Shown: one piece after another, positions 14,612 through 22,932 of the stretch
Layout: each line of letters starts with the position of its first letter
How positions within the stretch are numbered: the first letter of the stretch is position 1
Assembly: GCA_964583605.1 (NCBI GenBank)
Contig: CAZOWL010000047.1
Span: 1-32,955 of the forward strand
Length of the DNA stretch: 32,955 nt
Reading direction: 5' to 3'
Source: CAZOWL01 sp964583605
GTDB lineage: Bacteria; Pseudomonadota; Gammaproteobacteria; Chromatiales; Chromatiaceae
The notes under the pieces: model-generated
Seen by the model: only the letters and a program-made list of their open reading frames with translations
Told to the model about the DNA's origin: nothing
Databases searched by the model: none
Program-made: the position numbers and the translations under genes

Positions 14612-16021
14612 TTAAAGATCAAATGAGATGGGCAAGCTCAACGTCAGCTGAAGCTCGGGTGAATCTTCTGTGAGCCCGGCGGCAATGCTGAGGTTGACGG
14701 AACCCTTGTTCGAGTACTTGTAGGCGAAGCTCGTGATGAGGCTCGCCACCTGTAAAGTGTCACCTACCTGTTGCCCTTCCTGCTCCGTCTTCAGCACAGT
14801 GCGATGCTGGTAGCCGAGCGTGAAGGATGCCTTCTCGTTCAGCGCAAACCCCATGCCGAAATCGAAGCCAATGAAGTCTCCGGGGTCGATCTCGCCGATG
14901 TTGCGGCCCACGTCTTTTTCAATGTTCCACTGATAGCTCAGCTCGCTGAAGTAGACGACGGGATCGGACGGATACATGAAAAATACGCTGGGCTTGATGC
15001 CCCAGAAGCCCGAGCCGGTCGGCATATCGCCTGAGGGTAGCAATGATTGCTCGTCGATCTCGATGTCGTAGGGGCTCTTACCCGTATTGGATTTGACGCG
15101 CAGCCCGCCGGTGATGAAGGGCCACTTGGAGCTGGGTCGCTGGAACTGGTAACGAAGGGCTGCCTCGACGTCGCCGATGTCGCCTCCGCTCGCCGAGAAT
15201 CGCGTGTCTCCGACCGCGCCCACACCGAACTCGCGTGCCCGCACGCTGTCATCACGATACACATAGGGTATCTTGAGCTCCAGGTCGACCTTGCGGGTCA
15301 GCCCGTATCGGCCCGTCAGAGTCGTTACGAAGGTATTGCGATTGATCTTGCGTATGTCGAAGAGGCCGATGATGAACGCGGGTAGAATGCTAAAGCCGGT
15401 TATCTGGGTCTGAACGTTGGAATCGTTCGTGTAGGCGAAGGAGGGCGTGAAGACGAAGGAGCCTTTCGGCGTTAGGATGCTCTGGTCGCGAATCACATCC
15501 GCGACAGATAGCGGGTCCGAGGTGCTCTCGCGCTCGGGCGGTCTCTCCCCGACCTGCTCAGTCGGAGGCGTCTTGCGCGGTTGGGCACCTTGCCTCTGGG
15601 TCTGCGCTTCGGCCTGGCTCGAGCTGGAGGGATCGCCCTGTTGCCCGCCGCGCGCGTCGCGCACCGCCATCGGCTCGGCGACGACCAAATGCTCTGTTGG
15701 CAGGGTGTCGAGGGTCCCCGGCGTCTGAAACGAGGGCGGGGGGGGTGAGGCTGCTTCGGCGGGTGGAGTCGGTGCCGTGGCGGCGGCGAGCTGTTCTTTG
15801 AGCTCGTCGAGGGCGCGTTGCTGTGCCTGTAGCTGCTGGGTCTGTTGCTCCAGCAGCCGTTGTTGCTCCAGCTGCTGCTGCCGCTGTGCCTCGAGCAGTC
15901 GCCTGAGCTCTTCCACCTCTGCCATGGCCTGGGATGGTGTGACCTCCGCAACGGAGGCCAGCGGTATGGCCGCGGCGGCGAGAACGAGCCCCGCCCGGTG
16001 GAGTAGATTTCTGGATCTCAT
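14612..16021 (-). CDS. Outer-membrane beta-barrel protein with N-terminal coiled coil, FapF-like
   Basis: A 469-residue protein with a signal peptide (cleavage near SVA/E, residue 25), then a Gln/Glu/Leu-rich coiled coil (about 33-80). A Pro/Ser/Gln-rich linker runs to about 170, and a barrel domain of alternating strands ends in LSLPISFDL. The stretch SILTPKGSFVFTPSFAYTND at the start of the barrel is typical of the phenol-degradation MetA-like / FapF transporter group. In Pseudomonas, FapF forms a barrel gated by an N-terminal helix and coiled coil and exports amyloid subunits. The same role here for the 778-aa and small secreted proteins is inferred from context. Unlike the Pseudomonas operon, this gene lies on the opposite strand with its own upstream region. 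Confidence 0.82.
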   Translation of the reverse strand: MRSRNLLHRAGLVLAAAAIPLASVAEVTPSQAMAEVEELRRLLEAQRQQQLEQQRLLEQQTQQLQAQQRALDELKEQLAAATAPTPPAEAASPPPPSFQTPGTLDTLPTEHLVVAEPMAVRDARGGQQGDPSSSSQAEAQTQRQGAQPRKTPPTEQVGERPPERESTSDPLSVADVIRDQSILTPKGSFVFTPSFAYTNDSNVQTQITGFSILPAFIIGLFDIRKINRNTFVTTLTGRYGLTRKVDLELKIPYVYRDDSVRAREFGVGAVGDTRFSASGGDIGDVEAALRYQFQRPSSKWPFITGGLRVKSNTGKSPYDIEIDEQSLLPSGDMPTGSGFWGIKPSVFFMYPSDPVVYFSELSYQWNIEKDVGRNIGEIDPGDFIGFDFGMGFALNEKASFTLGYQHRTVLKTEQEGQQVGDTLQVASLITSFAYKYSNKGSVNLSIAAGLTEDSPELQLTLSLPISFDL

Positions 16022-16250
16022 GGCTGGTTCCGCTGAGGGCGCTCAAAGCGCTCGCCGTTCCAATTTCACGGTTGATCACCGCAGCACGTCCTAAAGCACA
16101 GCAGGCTTAACTCTCGAAGCTTCGCTCGCACGGTATTGCTCTGCGCCAAGCCCCGATCGATTTTCGGCTGAAAAGCTGCAGTCGCACACGTGCAACAGCA
16201 TAGCACGCCCTGGAATGGTAAAGCTAGATGCGCAGTGTCGTCCCGCCGAG

Positions 16251-16262
16251 TGCATCGATGCA
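16251..16262. promoter_or_regulatory. 12-bp perfect palindrome upstream of the barrel gene
   Basis: TGCATCGATGCA is a perfect palindrome about 230 bp upstream of the barrel-protein start, in the 270-bp gap before aas. It could be a regulator binding site, but nothing identifies the regulator and chance occurrence is possible. Confidence 0.2.
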
Positions 16263-16291
16263 ACTGCCCGGCCGCATAAGGCGACGAACGG

Positions 16292-19200
16292 CTAACCTTG
16301 AGCCAGGCGCTTGGCCGCGGCGTAATCGGTCTTGCCGCTGCCGAGCTTTGGGATCGTCGTGACGGGACGGATCTCAGCCGGGATGCTAAGCGGATTGACG
16401 GCCGCCTCGATCAGCCGGCGGCGAAGCTCGTCCGGGTCGCGATCGGCGGCCAGCAGGAGGACTATGCGCTCGCCTTTCTTTTCGTGCGGCAGGGCGACGG
16501 CGCAGAGCTCCAGCTCGGGCTCATCCAGGACGCGGCGGATCTGCTCTTCGATGAGGCCGAGGCTGACCATCTCGCCGCCGAGCTTGGCGAATCGCGAATA
16601 GCGATCGACGATCGTCAGGAAGCCATCCGCGTCCAAGTGACCTTTGTCGCCGGTCTTGTACCAGCGCTGACCGTCGACCTCGACGACGGCCTTGCCGGTG
16701 CGCTCGGGGTCGTTTAGGTAGCCCTTCATCACCTGCACGCCGCCGATCAGGATCAGGCCGTCCGCGCCTTGGGGCAGGGGCTCGAGCGTTGCCGGATCGA
16801 CGATGCGAAAGCTTGTGCCCGGTACCGGCAGGCCGACTGTCCCGGGCTTGGAGCCGATCTGCACCTTCCAGTTGCTGACCTCGATCGCGTCTGGCACGTT
16901 GACGCTGGCGACGGGCGTCGTTTCGGTGGCGCCGTAGCCCTCATAGACCCGCTTGCCGAAGCGGATCGCGAAGGCGTCGCGGACGTCCGGACTCAGCCGC
17001 TCGGCGCCGGCGACGACGAGGCGCAGGCTCTCCAGCATCAGCGGATGGACTTTGCGGCTTTTCACGTAGAGCCGCAGGAAGGTCGACGTGCTGCAGAGCA
17101 CTGTCGCGCGGTACCGGGCAATCGCCTTGGCGTTGCCGACGGCATCGGTGGGGTCTGGATGGCAGACCATCGGGATGCCTTCCAGGAGCGGAAGGGCCGT
17201 GGTCGCGGTAAGGCCGAAGGCGTGAAACAGCGGTAGGTTCGAAAGCATCATATCGTCGGCTTCGGGATTCAGGACATCAGCGATCTGGCGCACGTTGGCG
17301 AGGATGTTGTGATGCGTCAGCTCGATCCCCTTCGGGGCGCCTTCGCTGCCGGACGAGAAGAGGATCGCCGCCGTGTCCTCGGGTCGCGAGGGCCGGCCGA
17401 GCAGGCGCGTTAGCAGGCGCGCCGGCAGCAGGGCTCCGGCGACCAGTGCGGTGATGAATTCGTGCCTCCCGATGCCGGAGCGGATCGTCTCCATGGGATG
17501 CAGCGCGGCGCCGGCGAAGAGCTGCTCGACGTCGAGGCCGCGCCCCGCCAGCCGGCGGGTGAATCGCTCAGCGGTGACGATATCGCGGATCTCGGCCGTG
17601 GCCAGCGCCGCCCTGATCGCGTCTCGGCTCGCCGTGTAGTTGAGGTTGACAACGGTCTTGCCGGCGGCCCAGCCGGCCAGGTTCGCGATGACCCCGGCGC
17701 TGCTTGCCGGAAGCAGTATCCCCAGTCGCGGTCCCGGGCAGAGCCGGCGGATCCTGGTCGCAAACACGAGTACCGCCGCGATCAGGCGACGATTGGTCAG
17801 CACGGCTCCGGTCGAGTCGATGACCATCGGTGCCCCAGGCAGGCGCTTGGCGCGCTCCAGCCAGGCCACCGGTAGTGTCGGCAGCGTCCGCACATGCCGC
17901 TGCCAGGAGCTGACCGAGAGCCCGAAGACCGCTTGCTTGACCTGCTCGGCACGGCTCCGCATCGGCAGCGTGGGCCCGAAGGCGACGATGATCTCGCGGA
18001 TGCGCCCGCCGCGACGGCTCTGCCTGAGCTTGGCGCTGGCGTGGGAGAACCGGCTGCCCCAGAGCCCACGCAGATAGAAGGGCAGGATGACCCCTTCCGC
18101 GTGCTCCGCGGCTAGCTCGAAGCCCTTCTTGAACTCGCCAAGCTGGGCGTTCTTGCTCAGCGTACCTTCCGGGAACAGGCAGACGATTTGTCCGTCGTTC
18201 AGAAGCTCGGTTACAGCCTTCAAGGCGTTTCGGCTGCGCCCGGGGGAGATCGGCACAACGCCGAAGAAGTCGAGGAACCGCCGCAGGTACCAGCGCTCGT
18301 AGATCACCCGTTCCATAACGAAGCGCACCGGTCGCGGACTCGCCATCTGCACCATTGCCCAGTCGATCCAGCTGACGTGGTTGCCGAGCATGAGGACGCC
18401 ACCCTGCGCTGGCATGTGGTCGAGGCCGATGACCTGAAGCCGATAGCGGGTCGCGATCAGGCGCGCAACCAAGAACCGCACCAACGACTGAGGCAGCTGC
18501 CAGATCGTGTAAACGGCCCCGACCAGGCCGACAACCGCGAGTCCAAACATGATTGCGCGGCTGCCGGCATCGGCGAGGGCCGAGAGCACGGTGATCACGA
18601 GTCCGCCGAGCATGATCCAGTTGAGGACGAAGTTCTTCGCGGCCAGCACGCGACCCAGCTCGCGCTCCCCGGCGTGGAACTGGATCAGCGCATTCAGCGG
18701 CACGACGAAGAGACCGGCCAGGAGGCCGAGGGCCATGAAGTTGATCCCATGCAGCCAGGCTGTGCCGAGGCCGGGCAGGAAGAAGAGCGTCACGACGATG
18801 CCCATGGCGCCTACCGGGACCAGTCCTATCTCGACGCGGTCGCGGGAGAGTCTTCCGGCCACGACCGACCCAAGGATGAGGCCGATGCCGGCGAAGGCCA
18901 TGACGCCCTGAATGACGACCGTGTTGGTCACGCCGAGGCTCTCCTCGACAAAGGCCGGAAACGCCGCCAGCAGGACCTGGGAGATACCCCAGAAGACCCC
19001 GAGGCCGATGATCGAGAGCCAAATGACGCGGTTGTCCCAGGCGGCGTGCAGGTTGTGCCGCAGATAGCGGCCGAGGACATAGTCGGCCCAATCGAAACGC
19101 ATCGAGACCGGGCGCGACCCCCTGTCCGGCAGCCGGTACGTCATCCCGGCCTCGACGAGCGAGCCGAGCACCAGGAACCAGCCGACTGGGGCGATGCGTC

Positions 19201-19753
19201 GCAGGATCTCTTCGGGCACGAGACCGCTGCCGCCGAACTCGCCGGTCGGCGCCGCCAGACGCCACTCGAATAGCACGGAGAACACCAAGATGCCGGCCAA
19301 GATCGCAATGCTCGAGCTGGCCTGCACCCAAGCGTTGGCGGTGGTCAACGCCTCGTTGCCGCAGAGCTCTTTGATATAGCCATACTTGGAGGGCGAATAG
19401 ACGGCGCTCTGCACCGCCAACACAAAAGTCAGCGCGAAGGCGGGCCAGAAGAGGCCCAGGTAGTAGCAAGCCGTGATGGCCAGCGTGATCCCGACGGCGA
19501 CCCACGCCGCGACGCGCATCACCCGGTTCTTCGGCCAACGATCGGCCGTCCAGCCGGACGGCGAGAACAGGAGGATGAAGGGCAGCAGGATCAGCGCATT
19601 GACCAGCGCCGTGAGCCAGACCTGCTCAGGCCCCGCGTAAGCCTTGAAGAGCGTATTCTGGATGATGACCTTGTGCCCAAGGTCGACGAAGCTGTTCAGA
19701 AAGACCACGATGACGAATGGCATGAAGCCGGTGAGGCGCGTCAGCTGGGTCAT
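16292..19753 (-). CDS. aas: Fused LplT-type transporter / acyltransferase / acyl-ACP synthetase (Aas)
   Basis: A 1153-residue inner-membrane protein that would flip lysophospholipid inward and reacylate it with fatty acid activated on acyl carrier protein. Three domains are visible. The first is a major-facilitator (LplT-like) domain at about 1-425 with many hydrophobic segments. The second is a PlsC acyltransferase at about 440-630 with catalytic NHVSWID (His459, Asp464) and FPEGTLSKN. The third is an AMP-forming acyl-ACP synthetase at about 640-1150 with the phosphate-binding loop SSGSEGAPKG near 800 and YGATETTP later. E. coli makes the transporter and Aas as separate operon partners; here they are fused. 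GGAGAGA precedes the ATG. The neighbours have no obvious lipid role. Confidence 0.94.
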   Translation of the reverse strand: MTQLTRLTGFMPFVIVVFLNSFVDLGHKVIIQNTLFKAYAGPEQVWLTALVNALILLPFILLFSPSGWTADRWPKNRVMRVAAWVAVGITLAITACYYLGLFWPAFALTFVLAVQSAVYSPSKYGYIKELCGNEALTTANAWVQASSSIAILAGILVFSVLFEWRLAAPTGEFGGSGLVPEEILRRIAPVGWFLVLGSLVEAGMTYRLPDRGSRPVSMRFDWADYVLGRYLRHNLHAAWDNRVIWLSIIGLGVFWGISQVLLAAFPAFVEESLGVTNTVVIQGVMAFAGIGLILGSVVAGRLSRDRVEIGLVPVGAMGIVVTLFFLPGLGTAWLHGINFMALGLLAGLFVVPLNALIQFHAGERELGRVLAAKNFVLNWIMLGGLVITVLSALADAGSRAIMFGLAVVGLVGAVYTIWQLPQSLVRFLVARLIATRYRLQVIGLDHMPAQGGVLMLGNHVSWIDWAMVQMASPRPVRFVMERVIYERWYLRRFLDFFGVVPISPGRSRNALKAVTELLNDGQIVCLFPEGTLSKNAQLGEFKKGFELAAEHAEGVILPFYLRGLWGSRFSHASAKLRQSRRGGRIREIIVAFGPTLPMRSRAEQVKQAVFGLSVSSWQRHVRTLPTLPVAWLERAKRLPGAPMVIDSTGAVLTNRRLIAAVLVFATRIRRLCPGPRLGILLPASSAGVIANLAGWAAGKTVVNLNYTASRDAIRAALATAEIRDIVTAERFTRRLAGRGLDVEQLFAGAALHPMETIRSGIGRHEFITALVAGALLPARLLTRLLGRPSRPEDTAAILFSSGSEGAPKGIELTHHNILANVRQIADVLNPEADDMMLSNLPLFHAFGLTATTALPLLEGIPMVCHPDPTDAVGNAKAIARYRATVLCSTSTFLRLYVKSRKVHPLMLESLRLVVAGAERLSPDVRDAFAIRFGKRVYEGYGATETTPVASVNVPDAIEVSNWKVQIGSKPGTVGLPVPGTSFRIVDPATLEPLPQGADGLILIGGVQVMKGYLNDPERTGKAVVEVDGQRWYKTGDKGHLDADGFLTIVDRYSRFAKLGGEMVSLGLIEEQIRRVLDEPELELCAVALPHEKKGERIVLLLAADRDPDELRRRLIEAAVNPLSIPAEIRPVTTIPKLGSGKTDYAAAKRLAQG

Positions 19754-19966
19754 CGGGATCTCTCCGTGGCGGCATCATAGGCACTCGGCCGATCACCGAT
19801 TCTAATGCCTCCGCGTGCGAGCGCACGGCGGTCGGATACTGGGATGGTCAGGTTGCAGCGGCCGAGCGAGGATCCCCGCGACCCTTTGCCGCTCCGCCAA
19901 CCGCCCCGTGGGGCCTGGTCGGGCGCGCACCGATGGGTCGGGCCAGGCTGCCCGTAGCGCGATGGA

Positions 19967-20893
19967 TCAGAATCGGCACAAGGTCTCGCCGCCGTGCTCG
20001 ATCCAGCCATGGATCATCCGCTTAGTGGTCGTGCCGCTGGCGCAGCGGCCGGAATGGTCGATGCAGATCACGCCGCCGCGCCCCGCGACCTTGCGGGCAA
20101 ACAGCTCCAGGGCCTCTGCGACGGCGGCCTCGGCGCTCAGCGCGCGGAATTCGATGATGTCGGCGAGCGTCTTGGCAAGCACTGTGCGCATGAAGTCTTC
20201 GCCATAACCAGTTGCGGAGACTGCGCAGCTGGCGTTATCGGCGTAGACGCCGGCGCCGATGATCGGCGAATCACCGACCCGCCCGCTGCGTTTGTTGACA
20301 ATGCCGCCGGTCGAGGTTGCGGCGGCGAGGTTGCCATCGAGGTCACGGGCGACTGCGCCGATCGTGCCGTATTTCTGCGCCTCCCCGTCCTCATCGTGAT
20401 CGAGCACGATCCGGCCGCGCAGGCGTGCCTCCTCGAGCTGCCTGATGCGGTCTTGCGTGATGAAGTAATGGTCGGGCGTGAATTGGATGCCGCAGTGCTC
20501 AGCGAAGCGCAGCGCCCCGTCGCCGATCAGCAGGACGTGCTCGCTACCGTCCATGACCAAGCGCGCGAGCTGCACGGGATTGGCGATGTTGCTGACCGCC
20601 GCGACGGCGCCGGCGGCGAGGTCACGGCCGTCCATGATCCCCGCGTCCATCTCGACCTTGCCATTCTCATTGAGCACGGAGCCGCATCCGGCGTTGAAGA
20701 GCGGGTCGTCCTCGAGGAGCGAGGCGCATCGCTCGACGGCTTCGACGGCCGAGGCCCCGCGCGCCAACGTCTCGCGGCCATGCTCCAGCACGACGCGCAT
20801 GCTCTCCAGGTAACGTACCGCGATACGGCTGTCGGAGACATTGTCCAACGAGCCGGCCCCACCGTGCACCATCAGAGAGAAGTCACGCTGCAT
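19967..20893 (-). CDS. iaaA: Isoaspartyl peptidase / L-asparaginase (plant type, Ntn hydrolase)
   Basis: A 308-residue precursor of the N-terminal-nucleophile asparaginase family, which removes N-terminal isoaspartyl residues from dipeptides (including cyanophycin-derived beta-Asp-Arg) and hydrolyses asparagine. HGGAG is at 10-14. The autoproteolysis site is before Thr177 in KYGTIGAVA, giving alpha and beta subunits, and STGG follows at 194-197, one of the substrate-binding threonine regions. Length and cleavage position match E. coli IaaA (Thr179). The ribosome binding site before the ATG at 20893 is weak. It is 58 bp downstream of an ATP-grasp gene on the same strand, so the two may form a make-and-break pair for an aspartyl peptide; that link is inference. 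Confidence 0.93.
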   Translation of the reverse strand: MQRDFSLMVHGGAGSLDNVSDSRIAVRYLESMRVVLEHGRETLARGASAVEAVERCASLLEDDPLFNAGCGSVLNENGKVEMDAGIMDGRDLAAGAVAAVSNIANPVQLARLVMDGSEHVLLIGDGALRFAEHCGIQFTPDHYFITQDRIRQLEEARLRGRIVLDHDEDGEAQKYGTIGAVARDLDGNLAAATSTGGIVNKRSGRVGDSPIIGAGVYADNASCAVSATGYGEDFMRTVLAKTLADIIEFRALSAEAAVAEALELFARKVAGRGGVICIDHSGRCASGTTTKRMIHGWIEHGGETLCRF

Positions 20894-20951
20894 CCGTCGT
20901 CAGATGGGGGCGGGCCCTGCGAGCGCAATTCCGGCTTGGCGCCTCAGCGAC

Positions 20952-22097
20952 TCAGAGCCGCTCCTGGAGCTTCGCGGCCAGCACCTCCTGCGTCTCGGGC
21001 TCGCCGGCAAGCAAGACAAGCAGCTTGCCGACCAGTACCGGCCCCCAATTCACTAGGACTACGCCGCGCTTATGCTGCCCGTCGAGCTCAATGCCTGAGA
21101 GATCGATGTCCGCCAATGATCGGTGACGAGTCGTGAAGACTCGCGCCAGCCACTGGTCGATGCCCAGCTTGCGGGCGATGACGGTCGGATAGGACGCCCC
21201 GTTCCAACGCGGATTACATTCGATGGCCCGGAACTCGGGGCCGTCGGAGGTCTCGATCACGGCGACATCGAAGGCAAAGACGCCGCGCATGCCCTCGCCG
21301 AGGAGCCACTGGGCCATGGGGTCGACGATGTGCCAGGGCGCATGCGCGGCTGGATAGCGATTCCCCTGGTGGGCGAAGCCATCCAGGACCTGCTCGGTCG
21401 CCGCCAACGGTCGCGCGCCGTCCGCGGCGGCCTCGTATTGCAGGTTCAGAAAGCAGCGGCTCGCTACCTCTGCCTGGATCTGTACCGGTATGCGCGGGTC
21501 GAAGCCGGTCATCGCCTCGCCGAGTGCAGCGGACTCTGCGCAACGATGGATCCCGACCCCAGACACGGACACCGCTGCTTTAAGGTAGCAGGGATAAGGC
21601 GCGGCGATGATGTCCTTCGCGCCGATGTCGGCGACGCTGTCGAAGCGCAGCGTGGTCGGAATTGGTACTCCGAGCGCCTCCGCGATGGTGGCGAAGTTGT
21701 TCTTCGAGTTGATGAACTCGACTGCCCGGTACCATCGGGAATCCGGGCGCGCGCGCTGCTCGCCGGCGCCGAAGAAGAACACCGAGAGCGAGTGGTCTGA
21801 GTGGTCGACCAGGTGTGCAGAGCCAAGCTCCCAGATGACCTCCTCGGTGTGGCGCAGACCGATGCGGGAGTAGTGAGCATGGATCCACTCCCATTGTGTG
21901 GCCAGCTCGGGATGGAGCAGGATCAGGTCGCCGGGCTCGGTAATGCCGAGCGCGCGGCCGGAATAAAGGTGATTGCCAGCCACGCCGTGAGCCGTGCAGG
22001 CCATGATGTCATGGTGGTGAATCTGTCGCAGCCGCGGTGAGCCATACTCGTGCGGGGGTCGACGGCCAATCGCGCGCCGGGGGCTCACTGTCGCCAT
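20952..22097 (-). CDS. ATP-grasp ligase of unknown substrate
   Basis: A 381-residue ATP-grasp enzyme, a family that joins a carboxylate to an amine through an acyl phosphate. The ATP-binding lysine is probably Lys173 in CYLKAAVSVSGVG, and the magnesium-binding pair is in IECNPRWNGAS (Glu293, Asn295, Arg297). The first ~110 residues (HGVAGNHLYSGRALG, EPGDLILLHPE) form a pre-ATP-grasp domain. I chose the ATG at 22097 because GGAGGA lies nine bases upstream. The frame continues to 22235, but that extension would translate a REP-like palindrome. The substrate cannot be read from sequence. Pairing with isoaspartyl peptidase suggests an amino acid or peptide ligase acting on aspartyl compounds. Confidence 0.85.
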   Translation of the reverse strand: MATVSPRRAIGRRPPHEYGSPRLRQIHHHDIMACTAHGVAGNHLYSGRALGITEPGDLILLHPELATQWEWIHAHYSRIGLRHTEEVIWELGSAHLVDHSDHSLSVFFFGAGEQRARPDSRWYRAVEFINSKNNFATIAEALGVPIPTTLRFDSVADIGAKDIIAAPYPCYLKAAVSVSGVGIHRCAESAALGEAMTGFDPRIPVQIQAEVASRCFLNLQYEAAADGARPLAATEQVLDGFAHQGNRYPAAHAPWHIVDPMAQWLLGEGMRGVFAFDVAVIETSDGPEFRAIECNPRWNGASYPTVIARKLGIDQWLARVFTTRHRSLADIDLSGIELDGQHKRGVVLVNWGPVLVGKLLVLLAGEPETQEVLAAKLQERL

Positions 22098-22174
22098 GAG
22101 GTTGTCCTCCGCGTCGTTCGTGCCGGCGATACTCGCCACCCGCTTTGCAATGAAATCCGCGCAGCACGTTTGAT

Positions 22175-22207
22175 CCCTCGCCCTCTGGGAGAGGCATGGG
22201 GTGAGGG
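22175..22207. repeat. REP-like palindromic element
   Basis: A 33-bp imperfect palindrome. On the minus strand it reads CCCTCACCCC, ATG, then CCTCTCCCAGAGGG and CGAGGG. This is the style of the dispersed intergenic palindromes found in many gammaproteobacterial genomes. It sits 78 bp upstream of the ATP-grasp start and would form a hairpin in that gene's leader RNA. Confidence 0.6.
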
Positions 22208-22608
22208 AACGGTCAGGGGCGAGGCGACATTTCACGGTCTGGGGTGGCTCGGCTCGCCCCAGGATTGTTATGCAAGATTCGGGCCTACTCGTAAATGGCG
22301 ATTATTTCGAGCCTCCTTGCTTCCCCCCGGGCCTGGCCGGGCGCGGCCTTGGTGCGGCGTCGCACCATAACGCACCAACCTAGGGCCGCCTCCGGAGCGC
22401 AGCCCATGGATCGCGGCGGGTAATATGGCCGGCCTGTGCGGATGGTGGACTCCGCGCATAACTGAAGCGGCTTCGTGTAACATCGACCGCCTGATCAGGC
22501 TGGCGATCTGAGAGGCGGGTGTCAGTAACCGTGACACGAGCGGAGCGAGTGGGGCACGCATCGCGTGCCTTACACGCTAGGTGAGGTGGTCAGCTGCCTT
22601 GTCTAGGA
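22208..22608. other. Non-coding stretch with short palindromes
   Basis: About 400 bp without a supportable gene. It contains GGTGCG-GCGT-CGCACC at 22351-22366 with a second CGCACC at 22371-22376. Near the PLDc_N stop codon is a 7-bp hairpin GGCACGC-ATC-GCGTGCC at 22553-22569, which may end the leftward PLDc_N transcript although no T run follows. Together with the REP-like element this looks like a repeat-collecting intergenic region. Confidence 0.5.
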
Positions 22609-22788
22609 TTATCCCTTCGGGCCGAACAGGGCCCAAAGGATGAGCCCGAAGACCGGCAGGAGCAGGATCAGGACGATCCAGATCACCTTGGCGCCGGTAC
22701 CTGCGCTGCTCTGGACGATCTTGACCACCGCATAGACCATGATGATCAACAGCAGCAGCCCGAGAATTCCGCCGACTTCGATTCCCAT
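22609..22788 (-). CDS. Small PLDc_N-domain membrane protein
   Basis: A 59-residue protein made of two transmembrane helices (about 5-23 and 34-55) joined by a short polar loop KIVQSSAGTGAK. It ends in the motif LPVFGLILWALFGPKG, typical of the PLDc_N (phospholipase D-nuclease N-terminal) family found alone in bacteria or at the N-terminus of cardiolipin synthases. The start ATG at 22788 is preceded by AGAGG. Function of the stand-alone form is unknown. It is divergent from the lipid kinase gene, sharing a 144-bp intergenic region, which could reflect a common role in membrane lipids. Confidence 0.85.
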   Translation of the reverse strand: MGIEVGGILGLLLLIIMVYAVVKIVQSSAGTGAKVIWIVLILLLPVFGLILWALFGPKG

Positions 22789-22932
22789 GTGAAACCTCTG
22801 ATACGACTCGTCCAATCCAGGCGGGGCCCATTGTGCCGGCGAGCCCCGTAGCGCTGCTCTCGGCCGTGGCCTCGCCGGAGAACGGCTCACCGAGCCAATC
22901 GGCCCAGACCGCCGCACCGGTACCGAGGCACC

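Noticed and set aside
17568..19538. A 656-codon open frame on the same strand as aas in another frame.
   Set aside because: High GC gives long stop-free shadows. The aas frame has complete domains and this one has none.
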